In this document: positions 21,914 through 31,979 of the stretch, in pieces
How the letters are laid out: the number at the start of each line of letters is the position of its first letter
Position numbering within the stretch: the first letter of the stretch is position 1
NCBI RefSeq assembly: GCF_004379255.2
Contig: NC_056041.1
Coordinates: 5,022,001 to 5,086,000 of the forward strand
DNA length: 64,000 nucleotides
Source of the DNA: Salvia splendens
Lineage: Eukaryota; Streptophyta; Magnoliopsida; Lamiales; Lamiaceae
Reading direction: 5' to 3'
Notes under the pieces: model-generated
Told to the model about the DNA's origin: nothing
Seen by the model: only the letters and a program-made list of their open reading frames with translations
Databases searched by the model: none
Made by a program: the position numbers and the translations under genes

Positions 21914-24310
21914 ATGGGTTTATCTTGGCTCAGACAGCTGCTTCCTGGGGTATGTGCCAAGAAATCTGATGGTAAGAATCTTAGAATGTGTTGTTTGACT
22001 AGGTGCAGTTGTGTGCCTATTGTGCTACTGTTTTTCTGCTCTGTATTTTGTGGTGTGTTTTGTGAGACTTCTACTGTTGCGTCTGTGCCTATTGGTTTTG
22101 AGGTTAATGCTTCTGATAGGGATAAGATTTGGGTGTCTGAAAATGGGGTTTTTGCATTTGGTTTCTTAGAGGTAGATGGTGATGGTGGTGATGAATATAT
22201 GGTCGGAATTATGTATAATCTGGGTGATAAAGCTGCAAATTTGCCTGTTTGGACTGTTGGTAGTGGAATTAGGGTTCCTGCAAATTCCACATTTAGGTTT
22301 TCCATGGATGGGAGGCTGGTTTTGATCAATAATTCTAGTAAAGTCACTCTGTGGAGTAGCAATACCTCCAATTTAGGTGTGGAAAAAGCTAGTCTTTTGG
22401 ACAGTGGAAACCTAGTACTCTTGAGTAGCAAAGATGAGGTTGTGTGGCAGAGCTTTGGTAGCCCCACAAACACGTTGCTCCCGGGCCAATCCATTCGTTT
22501 TCCTCAAAGCCTTAGGGCCCTTCCAACGAGATTGATCTCTAGTTACTACAATTTGATGATTAGGCAGGGTGGAGAGCTTGCACTTGTGTGGGAGCACAAT
22601 GTGACCTATTGGAAGAGTCCTGTTGGCTCTAAGGAAGCTAGGTTCGACTCTAGTGGCGTTCTGGGGTTATATGATGATCGTGGCAAGGTTGTCTGGTCCG
22701 TTGCCCCCGAAGATCTTGGTGAAAACTCCACGAGGTTCAGACACCTTACGATCGACAGGGATGGGAACTTGAGGATGTACTCGTGGGGTGGTGATGGTCG
22801 TGGATGGAGAGCAGTTTGGCAAGCGGTTAAGGACCAGTGCTCTGTGTTTGGCTCGTGTGGTTCTTATAGTGTTTGTGGGTATAACTCCTCATCACCCGTG
22901 TGTGACTGTTTGTTCTCTGATTCCTTAGAATCTAGCGTTGGTGTGTCGGTTTCTGGTGGCACAGGATGCAAGAGAATGGCTGACTTGGGGAATTGCAGGA
23001 TGAACACTAGCATTTTGGTGTTGAAACAGACGGTTCTCTACGGCCTCTATCCATCACACGATGTTGAGATGTCGTTGAGTGAGGCAGCATGTAGAGAGCG
23101 CTGCGTGAATGACTCCACCTGCATTGCTGCAACCTCGATGAATGATGGCTCAGGCCGGTGTACCATAAAACAGACGATGTTTATCAGTGGATATAAGACT
23201 GCTAACATCCATGCTGTGTCTTTCTTGAAAGTGTGCTCAGTCCCCCTTGCTGTTCCAACTCAGAACGTGAGACGCCATGGAAGCACTGAGCCGGGCAGCA
23301 CTCAGGCCGGGGGAGGGGATGGTAGGTGGCTAGCTGGGGCTATAGCAGTGGTGGTTCTGCTCACAATCTTGGTGATATTGAGCTTTCAAGTCCTAGTTTT
23401 TGGGCTTCTCTACCGGAGGCGAAAGCTTAAGGTTCGGACGAGGATTCCATTCGGCAAGGATGCTCAGATGAATCCACATTATAGTGTGCTGATCAGATTA
23501 TCTTTTGAGGAAGTCAAGGAATTGACAAACAACTTTGGTAATCAGATTGGAACCTCAGTTTTCAGAGGTGTGCTCCCAAACAAGACTCCCATAGTTGCCA
23601 AGATCTTGAGAGACGTCGTTGTCTCGGAGAAGGAGTTTCGTGTCAAGGTCACCACGTTGAGTGGGACGCACCACAGGAACCTCGTCTCCGTGAAAGGGTT
23701 CTGCTTCGAGCCAGGAAACAAGTGTCTGATCTATGAGTACGTCCCAAACGGCTCGTTGAAGAAGTGGCTGTTCGGGTCCACGGAGGACCAGAAGCAGCGT
23801 GTGTGGCGCCACAAGAAACCCGACATTGCCCTAGGCGTGGCGAAGGGGCTCGCCTACTTACACTCGGAGTGCCAGAAATGCATAACCCACGGAAACCTGA
23901 AGCTCGAGAACGTGCTGCTCGATGAGAACATGAACCCTAAGCTGACTGATTTCGGGCTCGAGGAGTTCCTCGAGCCTCACCCCTCGTCGTCTGAGTCCCC
24001 ATCGGAGCGCGACATGTACATGCTCGGGGAGATGCTCCTGCAGATCGTCACTTGCAAGAGAGACGTCGCGGGAGAGAGTGTCGATGGGATAATCGAGGAG
24101 CTGGGGCAAGACGACGACGTGGAGGCTATGGAGAGGATCACGAGAATCTCGTTCTGGTGTATGCAGCAGCAGCCGTTTCTGAGGCCTTCGATTGGGGAGG
24201 TGGTGAAGGTGCTCGAGGGGACGCTGTCGGTGGACCGGCCCCCATCCCGTTCGGGACATCGGGGGCGTGAGAGGGAAGGTGTGGAAGAGATAGAGGTGGA
24301 GGAGTGGTAG
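21914..24310 (+). CDS. G-type lectin S-domain receptor-like kinase, SD3-1 type, probable pseudokinase
   Basis: Single-exon plasma-membrane receptor of 798 residues. The secretion signal is hydrophobic (PIVLLFFCSVFCGVFC); because it is preceded by a 24-residue polar stretch, the true start could be the second Met at 21986. The B-lectin domain includes LLDSGNLVLLSSKDEVVWQS, then a cysteine-rich segment (CSVFGSCGSYSVCGY) and a PAN-like domain (CRERCVNDSTCIAA). The transmembrane helix is residues ~472-500, followed by a basic stop-transfer YRRRKLK. The kinase-like domain starts near residue 529. VAIK-type Lys is kept (K563) and DFG is kept (D679), but the glycine loop is lost (NQIGTSVFRG) and the catalytic HRD is replaced by HGN (659-661). 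Catalysis is therefore unlikely; signalling by scaffolding is inference. Domain order and the HGN motif fit SD3-1; I have not verified orthology. Confidence 0.88.
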   Translation: MGLSWLRQLLPGVCAKKSDGKNLRMCCLTRCSCVPIVLLFFCSVFCGVFCETSTVASVPIGFEVNASDRDKIWVSENGVFAFGFLEVDGDGGDEYMVGIMYNLGDKAANLPVWTVGSGIRVPANSTFRFSMDGRLVLINNSSKVTLWSSNTSNLGVEKASLLDSGNLVLLSSKDEVVWQSFGSPTNTLLPGQSIRFPQSLRALPTRLISSYYNLMIRQGGELALVWEHNVTYWKSPVGSKEARFDSSGVLGLYDDRGKVVWSVAPEDLGENSTRFRHLTIDRDGNLRMYSWGGDGRGWRAVWQAVKDQCSVFGSCGSYSVCGYNSSSPVCDCLFSDSLESSVGVSVSGGTGCKRMADLGNCRMNTSILVLKQTVLYGLYPSHDVEMSLSEAACRERCVNDSTCIAATSMNDGSGRCTIKQTMFISGYKTANIHAVSFLKVCSVPLAVPTQNVRRHGSTEPGSTQAGGGDGRWLAGAIAVVVLLTILVILSFQVLVFGLLYRRRKLKVRTRIPFGKDAQMNPHYSVLIRLSFEEVKELTNNFGNQIGTSVFRGVLPNKTPIVAKILRDVVVSEKEFRVKVTTLSGTHHRNLVSVKGFCFEPGNKCLIYEYVPNGSLKKWLFGSTEDQKQRVWRHKKPDIALGVAKGLAYLHSECQKCITHGNLKLENVLLDENMNPKLTDFGLEEFLEPHPSSSESPSERDMYMLGEMLLQIVTCKRDVAGESVDGIIEELGQDDDVEAMERITRISFWCMQQQPFLRPSIGEVVKVLEGTLSVDRPPSRSGHRGREREGVEEIEVEEW

Positions 24311-25008
24311 TGAAGTAGAGTGACATTGAGCTCCAAACCTCTTCATTTTTATTCTAAGGGATGGTGCTTTTTTTTTAGTTAGGGTGTTGTTGGACTTTCC
24401 CAGATTGGAATGTGTCTGGTATTTTTGCTGTGTAAAACTGTATTTAAGAAATATTACATGGGTAGAAAAATGTTATATTAAGTGGAGTATTTTATATACT
24501 ACTATGATGTAGAGATACTTTAAAAAGAACATAAATAATTTCATGATTCAAATTACCTAATTATACTTCCAAAAAAATTTGCTTGAATTAATAAAAGAAA
24601 ATGTAACAGGAAAAAACAAAATGATACTTAGTACGTTGTACAACGCAAAAATAATAAAAGAATGGAAATGTAAGATTTTTACAAGTTAAAACTTTCTAAA
24701 TTTAGAAATTTTTACTTTTAATACTTATTTATGCACTATGTATCAAATTAAAGCTCTTTGTCGTGATTTTTAATTTGGCTTATGTATTTATTTATTTTTA
24801 TTTTTATTTTTTTGGTAACTAAACGGAGGCAGAGCCTGAAAACAAACTAAACTACCGAATATAGGAAACGCCTATTCTAAACTATATAATTTTTCAAATG
24901 GAGGAAATAAATGTGAAGGTTTAACCAAGAGAAAAGGAAGGAAACAATATAATTTTTTTAAAAAAACTTAATTTCAGTAAAAAGTTGTTTTTTGAAACGA
25001 CACAATGT
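24311..25008. other. 3'UTR and AT-rich spacer
   Basis: 3'UTR of the receptor kinase to about 24,480, then AT-rich DNA with nothing I can name. Confidence 0.5.
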
Positions 25009-25017
25009 TTTAATATA

Positions 25018-25794
25018 GAGTGAACTACAAAAATGGTCCTTGGACTATGGGTTTATCTCGCCTATAGTCCCTGGACTTTAAAAATATCGTCAGACATCCC
25101 TGGAGTAAGGGTTTATCTCGAAATTGGTCCTTTTGCCATTTTTTATACGAAAATACCATTTTGAGGGTTTGAGCAATTTGGTTTTTTTACACTTTTAACA
25201 TTTTAAATCTGATATTATTCAGTGATGTACTAAATCTGATATTATTTCAAAATTATCATTTTTCTTCCTTTTTGTCATCCTTCACTTTGTTTCTTTATTT
25301 CAATATTAGATTTAATTTTATAAAATTAAATTTTAAATTTAAATTTTTAAATATCAATAAATTTTTATTAATTATTAAATAACAAAAATTAATAGTTTTA
25401 ATCAATATTTATAGTGTCCATGAATTAATAATTTTAATTAATAAAAATGTTATTGATATTTAAAAATCTAAATTTAAAATTTAATTTTATAAAATTAAAT
25501 CTAATATTGAAATAAAGAAATAGAGTGAAGGATGACAAAATGGTAGAAGAATGATAATTTTGAAATAATATCAGATTTAATACATCACTGAGATAATATC
25601 AGATTTAAAATGTTAAAAGTGTAAAAAGACTAAATTGACCAAACCCTCAAATGAGTATTTACGTATCAAAAAATGGCAACAGGACCAATTTCGAGATAAA
25701 CCCTTAGTCCAGGGTTGTCTGGCGATATTTTTAAAGTGCAGTGAATATGGACGAGATAAACCCATAGTCCAAAGACCATTTTTATAGTTCACTC
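25018..25794. mobile_element. 777-bp foldback Mutator-type MITE (near-complete palindrome)
   Basis: The two halves are inverted copies along almost their entire length. GAGTGAACTACAAAAATGGT on the left pairs with ACCATTTTTATAGTTCACTC on the right, and TTTATCTCG pairs with CGAGATAAA. The AT-rich core pairs too, folding near 25,390-25,420. A perfect 9-bp target duplication TTTAATATA flanks it (25009-25017, 25795-25803), the Mutator signature. No coding capacity. Confidence 0.88.
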
Positions 25795-26015
25795 TTTAAT
25801 ATACATGGGCCATGTTCATGATAATTTTTAGAGATGGACTTTAATTGCACACTTTTACTCAAGATTTGGCTCATCATAAGGAACTTATACACATAAAGAA
25901 CATGATGAGTTGATGTATGTAGAAATTACTTTTAGGTTATCTTTAATTTTAAAATAGTTAATAGTATCAGTGACGGAACCAGAAATTTTAAGAAGCCGGG
26001 GCTGAAATTTAGTAA

Positions 26016-26145
26016 GACAGTGCAGCGCCAACACCCTTCTAGTTCTTCTGTCCCATTAAAAATGAAACATTTTCCATTAAGACAGTGCATCGCCGTCACC
26101 CTTCTAGTTCTTCTGTCCCATTAAAAATGAAACATTTTCCTTTTT
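26016..26145. repeat. Two-copy ~66-bp tandem repeat
   Basis: AAGACAGTGCA(G/T)CGCC and CACCCTTCTAGTTCTTCTG plus TCCCATTAAAAATGAAAC recur once, head to tail, with few differences. Just to its left, TCAGTGACGGAACCAGAAAT (25969-25988) resembles the end of a hAT-type element, but no partner end was found. Confidence 0.75.
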
Positions 26146-26290
26146 AGATTTTCCCATTAAAAATGAAAAGTTTCCTTAAATAGAAATAACTTATCTCTAC
26201 TTTTTCATCTCTTTTACTTTTTACCCTCTCTTCATTTACTCATAAAACAATACTACATAAAATTCTGTGTCAATTCTCAAATGTTTCATA

Positions 26291-26458
26291 CTCCCTCCGT
26301 CCCGCACTACTTGCACTTATTTCCTTTCTGGGCGTCCCAAGTTATTTGCACTATTTAACAATTTATACCTACAGCCGTAACTGTTGACTTTGTCTATCAC
26401 TCATTCCTTAATCTCCGTGCCCAAAAGGAAAGGTGCGAGTAGTGCGGGACGGAGGGAG
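26291..26458 (+). mobile_element. Stowaway MITE (Tc1/mariner), family A copy 1
   Basis: Ends CTCCCTCCGTCCCGCACTAC and its inverse, with TA on both sides. The body matches the copies at 27028, 27269, 40389 and 54403 (CTTTCTGGGCGTCCCAAGTT, TCATTCCTTAATCTCCGTGC). It lacks about 11 bases around the CTCTTTCCATTTTTAG segment seen in the others. Confidence 0.9.
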
Positions 26459-27027
26459 TACTATTTAATAGGACGAAGGGAATATTTAGAACTTCTTTCT
26501 AAGACGAGACCCATTTTAAACCAACACGCTTTTTCTTTTAATTTCTCTTTTATTTTAATAAATTTGTATTAAATTTTATGTTATTTCAAAAATACATATT
26601 TTAAAATAAAAGGAGTAATAATTTTTTTATACAAATACATAAAAATTGTGGTATTGCAAGAGTATTGCAAAATGATATTAAGAAACTATAAGTAATTCGT
26701 GTATAAACTTTCTAGCATAAATGATAGATACAAGTCACATTTAGAATTATCATTTTAATTGAAGATATGTACATATAGTGAATAAAAAAAATACTTAAAA
26801 AATAAAAATACCCCTTAAATGCACAAAAAGACAACAATAATTACTAGGACAGTACTCTCTTTCCTCCGCCCATTTCACCCTCATTTATCTCTCTCTCCTC
26901 TACGCCCAATCTCCCCCCTTTTTAACCTTTCCAGTTCTAAATTCCTCTGTATACATGGTCGGACGGTTCCGGCAAGCCCCCGCTCAAGCGGGGGCTTGGC
27001 CTATGCTGGTTCCGTCAGTGAATAGTA

Positions 27028-27206
27028 CTCCCTCCGTCCCGCACTACTCGCACTTATTTCCTTTTTGGGCGTCCCAAGTTACTTGCACTCTTTCCATTTT
27101 TAGTAAAAAATTTCACCTACAGCAGTCATTTTTGACTTTCCTATACACTCATTCATTAATCTCCGAGCCGAAAAGGAAATGAGCGAGTAACCCGGGACGG
27201 AGGGAG
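27028..27206 (+). mobile_element. Stowaway MITE, family A copy 2 (179 bp)
   Basis: CTCCCTCCGTCCCGCACTAC at the left and the inverse at the right, flanked by TA. Same internal sequence as the neighbouring copy 62 bases to the right. Confidence 0.92.
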
Positions 27207-27268
27207 TATTAATTTAGAATAAAATATCAAATCATAAAAGTAGAAAAGGATTATTACTAAAATATGTA

Positions 27269-27447
27269 CTCCCTCCGTCCCAAGCTACTCGCACTTATTT
27301 CCTTTTTGGGCGTCCCAAGTTACTTGCACTCTTTCCATTTTTAGTAAAAATTTTCACCTACAGCCGTCATTTTTGACTTTTCTATACACTCATTCCTTAA
27401 TCTCCGTGCCGAAAAGGAAAGGAGCGAGTAGTCCGGGACGGAGGGAG
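27269..27447 (+). mobile_element. Stowaway MITE, family A copy 3 (179 bp)
   Basis: Same length and orientation as copy 2, TA-flanked. The close spacing means two insertions or a local duplication. Confidence 0.92.
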
Positions 27448-27950
27448 TACTAAATTGTTGTTAGATCAAGGAACCCAAGCACATGTTACGTCAGACCTTT
27501 ATAGTAATAATTGTTGACACACTCGAGGGTGGCAACTCTGTATTTGGATCGATTGAATGATGTGTTCATGATGGACAAATCTTTAGGGAAAACATAATAT
27601 ATTTGTTTTCAAATACTAACTAATAATCCAATTTGGTACTAAAGACTATTTATTATAAAGGCAAGAAACATAAAGGAATTATGAACTATATTATGGGTGA
27701 AAGTATTAATTATTTGATCGACAAACTCAAGCGTCTAGTACGTCAGTCCTCTATATTAATAATTGTTGGCAATCTCCAAGGTGACGGCCCGGGTTCAAAC
27801 CAGTTTGGTAATATGTTCATGATAGAAATGAGTCAATGACTACTCCATTATTTATGCAATTGTACATAAATTTGTTGAGAAATACACTCAACTGTTGTGA
27901 CTAAAGCTACACGAGAAGTCATTATATCCCTTGCCAATGGGCTTTGAATG
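27448..27950. other. Spacer with weak SINE-like patch
   Basis: GTTAGATCAAGGAACCCAAG... and GATCGACAAACTCAAGC... are two related ~100-base stretches (near 27465-27570 and 27715-27830), each with ACGTCAG, CTNTATANTAATAATTGTTG and ATGTTCATGAT. The second contains GGTTCAAACC, like a Pol III B box. A SINE pair is possible; evidence is thin. Confidence 0.35.
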
Positions 27951-27958
27951 CCCTTTTA

Positions 27959-28521
27959 GGCATTCACAATAAGAGTCTATCTCCGAAGTCCATCTCATAG
28001 CCTATCTTTATTTTTTCATGCCACGTCAACAGGCTATCCCAAAGCCGATCTCCTGCAATGAGAGCACATCCTAGAGCCTATCTCATTTCCACATCATCAT
28101 TATTTTATATTTTCACTTTTAATTGTTAGTGTTAAATAAAATAATAAAAAATAAAGACAAATCAATAAAAAAAATTCATTAAAAAGAAAACATTCTACAT
28201 TTAAAAAAATATATTGAAAATAATAAACTAAAACATTAAAAAATTTATTGTAAACATTGTGACTAAAGAGAAGTAAAATATAGAGTGAGATAAAATGAAG
28301 TGGGATAAATGTGAGTAATTGGTAGGGAATAAGGTATATATATGGATAAAAAATGAATAAAAAAAAAAGAAGAAGGAGAAGATCGGCACAGCTGATGTAT
28401 CGGTCATGGGGCAGAGGCGATGGGGAGGGAGAGTCGACCCTCCCTCCGCAATGGCGACCGCTGGGCGCCGATAGGGGAGCCGATCGCTCTGCCCTTGCGA
28501 TCGGCTCTCATTGCCAATGCC
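27959..28521. mobile_element. MITE-like sequence with GGCATT ends
   Basis: Left GGCATTCACAAT and right (reversed) GGCATTGGCAAT form short inverted ends around 560 bases. The interior is AT-rich with a GC-rich right end carrying GAGCCGATCGC motifs in both orientations. Flanks read TTA and TAA, so no clean target duplication. Confidence 0.45.
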
Positions 28522-28990
28522 CTAAGCTATCAAAATAGGGCTAAATTTCCAGAAGATATCAAACGGTATTATATATCTAAGTCGACATGTGATTTATCCC
28601 CTTTATCTTGAAAATGGACAAAAACAAATTCAACTTATATTGCCATGATAAATAAAATGGCCTGAGCAAATAAAACATACTTTTGAAAAATATATACGTC
28701 AATATCATGTGACAGTGTCATTGTGATAAAAATTAATCACGTTATATTTTCGGTAAATTTCTCTTTTTAGTGTATTGGATTCTTTAATAACAATACCTCT
28801 ATTTATTACTCTTTCTATTTTTCTTTTATTTTATTAATTTGAAAAAAGAAAAGAAAACTATGCAGTTAAATTAACGAGAGGAATAAATGAGGAACGTGTT
28901 GACTATTTGATAATTAAATTTAATTTCAGGTTTTCAATAATGGGCATGTGTAATTGATGTTGATTACTTTTATATTTTCAAATTGGCTGC
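28522..28990. other. AT-rich spacer
   Basis: No supported feature. Confidence 0.5.
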
Positions 28991-29078
28991 TTAGAGCATC
29001 CATATCCGTGCTCTTGCCAACGAGCACAGATGTGGGCCCGAACCCACTTTTATTCCCTGCTCTTAGTTAAGAGCACAA

Positions 29079-30376
29079 TGATGTGGATAATAATGGTTTA
29101 TAAAGCAGATAAATTTTACACTCAAGTTCAATTTAATTACCCAAATATTATCACTAACTGCAAGAATACAGCTTCGTGTATAGTATTTTAGGTGTCGATC
29201 CACAGGGAAGGAAATGATTACTAAAACTTAACACTAAACAAAGCATATAAAGGTTCGATTTTTGGTTTTGATAATTAATGACACTGAGTTAACAAGCTAA
29301 CTACGAAAGGATTTTAAACACGAGAAAAACAGGTCACTCCAAGTTGCTCCTTAGACTCGAATCATTCTACACATTTATCAAACACAAATTTGGGATTAAC
29401 TTATCAACCTAATCGCTTGCACTGAACATGTTTGCGATGTATAATTCACAGTCAGCTGAACACTTGTTCCATGAATTAATTTTCGAAGGCATTCAACTCC
29501 TGCGGAAGCGCGGGAATCTAACATCATCTACTATACGAACTTACCTAATCCACTATCAAATTATCCTCTAAACAATTTTAATTCGATAGCATAACAATTG
29601 ATTAATCCATCCATGTCTATGTTAAAGAGACAATAAACAAGGATTAGATACCTATCACAAAAGATGCCTCTAAAGGAAAGGATTTACGCATTAAACACAA
29701 TCAATGATATCAAAACATGAATTCATATGTGTAGATACATTCTAACGAGTTTAATTCACAACTTGGAGCAACATATGAGCCTAGCCTAGATACATGATAA
29801 ATTCAATGATTAAAACCGTAGAAGGCATGCTCTTTCGGAGTAGAATTGGATGGCGGAGTCGGATCGTCGGAGTGTCGGGTGGATTTTCCTCCTTCTCCTC
29901 TTCCTTCTTCTTCATTTTTCCTTCTCCTTTTCTGTTCCGTCCGTACCCCCCTTCCTTCTTCTTCCTTTTTCCTCTTTTTATCCCCAAAACTGCAAGATAA
30001 CTGCTCAACTCGGATTCCCGCGTCAGACTTGCCCGACCGGGCGTTTTCAAGATGAAAATCGCCCGACCGGGCGAGCATCCTCCGGATTCGGTCACTCAAA
30101 CGCCCGACCGGGCGTTTTTGCTATGGAGAATCGCCCGGTCGGGCAAATTCTCTGGAATCGTCACACCGAGCTCATGAATTTCGCCCGACCGGGCGTTTTG
30201 GCTCAGGCTATTCGCCCGGTCGGGTGTTCCGTCCGGAACGCTCCCACGTGCAGATTTTTGCGAGTTTTCCTTTCCGAATCTCCTAACTTCACTGAAACAA
30301 CACTTTGATGAGTTCTAATCGACAATAATATATGTAGTCTAAGGGGAAAAACAAGTAGGAAATATGCTTCGCATCA
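29079..30376 (-). repeat. Gypsy 3' LTR (1,298 bp)
   Basis: Same length and about 99% identical to 35214-36511. A purine-rich tract (reverse of AAAAACCCCCAAACTT) abuts it at 30377-30392. Confidence 0.95.
30031..30225. repeat. Six-copy palindrome array GCCCGACCGGGC in the U3 of the gypsy LTR
   Basis: Dyad sites GCCCGACCGGGC or its reverse GCCCGGTCGGGC begin at 30031, 30061, 30102, 30133, 30183 and 30214 (last one ends GGGT). They form three pairs with 30-31 bases between starts. The same array is at 36166-36360 in the other LTR. In element sense it lies 150-350 bases into the LTR, that is in U3, where enhancers sit. Binding of a host factor is inference. Confidence 0.85.
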
Positions 30377-30392
30377 AAAACCCCCAAACTTG

Positions 30393-31979
30393 AGCTCTTG
30401 CTCGCCCTCGAGCAAGGTTTATTTTTCAGCACAAAACTCAACAAACTCAACAAAGTTTTACCCACAAGGAATTTCAAACAACGAATCATGTATGAACGTG
30501 AATGGCAAAATCTAAACCCCCAACATTTCCAATCAAAAATTCCCACTCTCAAGAACCATCACCCATCCCCCTCGAACTTCAAGTCAAGGTGCACATTAGA
30601 ATAAATTCAAGCATGAGATCATACAACTCAAACCGTCATTATTGACTCATAAAGAAGTACTAATCACATAATCCCGCAGATTTCAAATCACACTTCATTA
30701 ACTCCACCAAGTTATTTACAAAGCATCAACAAGCATTAACGATAAGGTCCAAGGTCTTGATTCAAGGTTGTAATGGGGCTCGAGATAAGGTAGGATACAT
30801 ATGGATAGTAAGCTTAAAAGCTACATCTTTGAGTGCTAAATTCTTCCTTCCTAAAACTTCCTTCCAAAGATCAATCAACAAAAATTACAACCAACACTCA
30901 CACTCCCCCAAACTTGAGAAATATTCTAGACGAGATTATATCAAACAAAAATAGAAGCTCTATCTTTATTCCACAAATTTTTTTATTATTTTTTTTTAAT
31001 GACCTCGACTTTTGCAAATTTAGAGGTCGTCTTTTTCTACATTTTTCTTCTCTTTCTTTCTAACTTCATAAGAACTTCAATCTTTCACACTACATCAAGT
31101 CTAGATATGTCTATTTTTTACGATTCACCACCCAACACTTAAACTCAAATCATCAAACTCATACTTGTATTTAGCACCCAAATAGTAGCAAGGTCTATTC
31201 AAGAGGCTAAAATGAGGCTTATTTAGTAGCTAAGTGATCGGTTAAGTGTTTACACAAACAATAGGGAATTAGGTTCAAAGTGGCTTCTAGGGGTTCATGT
31301 ATAGGACTAGGCATGTGATCATTTGGCCATGGAGTTCATCCTAGTGCCTTATCCTTCCATATCATTAACACAAATGAACGCAAGTACGCAACCCGATAAA
31401 GCAAGTCAATCCAAGATAATTTCCGCAAGACATGCAACTTTCAAACTCTCATCAACTCAAGAAATCGGAAGCAATCACAACATGCTATTTTAAATAAAGT
31501 CATGCACCCATTCCATTCATCCTAGGCTTCAAGGATTAAGTAAAATAAAACAAGATTTCTCAACCAGAAAGCCGAAGATAAAGCATGCATCCGTCACTTA
31601 CATAGATTCAAAACATTTTGTCACACAATACACCCAAATAAATCATGCAACTCATTTAAAACTCCCCCAAACTTGAATGCAACATTGTCCTCAATGAAAG
31701 CAAAGAAGACATAAAAGAGTAAAGGGATAGAAAGCTCCCCCAAACTCGGCATGAAGTCCATAGGGCATTCGGGTGGGAGGGCGGTTGTACATTCCTTGCA
31801 AGTGTTCCTAACCTCCAATCCAATCTCCATTGTCCCGGTTGTTCCTACAAAAAGCAACAAAACCTACAAAAAGAAACACTCAATTCAAAATAAATGTTAG
31901 AGGAAAGAATTGAGCAAACAAAACCTCCAACATAAGAAAACAAAAATAAAAGAAAAAAAAAACTTGGGTTGCCTCCCAA
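30393..31979. other. Non-coding internal region of the gypsy element
   Basis: Lies between the stop of the gag-protease frame and the polypurine tract, where an autonomous relative would carry RT, RNase H and integrase. I see no such motifs on either strand. AT-rich, with scattered CCCCCAAACTTGA segments like the polypurine tract (30387, 30904, 31665, 31738). Confidence 0.7.

Noticed and set aside
23555..24346. Minus-strand frames opposite the receptor kinase
   Set aside because: Shadows of a GC-rich coding exon.
25018..25794. Annotated miRNA gene from the foldback
   Set aside because: The target-site duplication and family ends show it is a transposon; small-RNA output is only a possibility.
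27715..27840. Possible tRNA-derived SINE
   Set aside because: Only a B-box-like GGTTCAAACC; no convincing A box or borders.
29781..30308. Several 68-152-residue frames, duplicated at 35916-36453
   Set aside because: They fall inside the gypsy LTRs and are copied with them; Pro/Arg/Gly runs come from the palindrome array.
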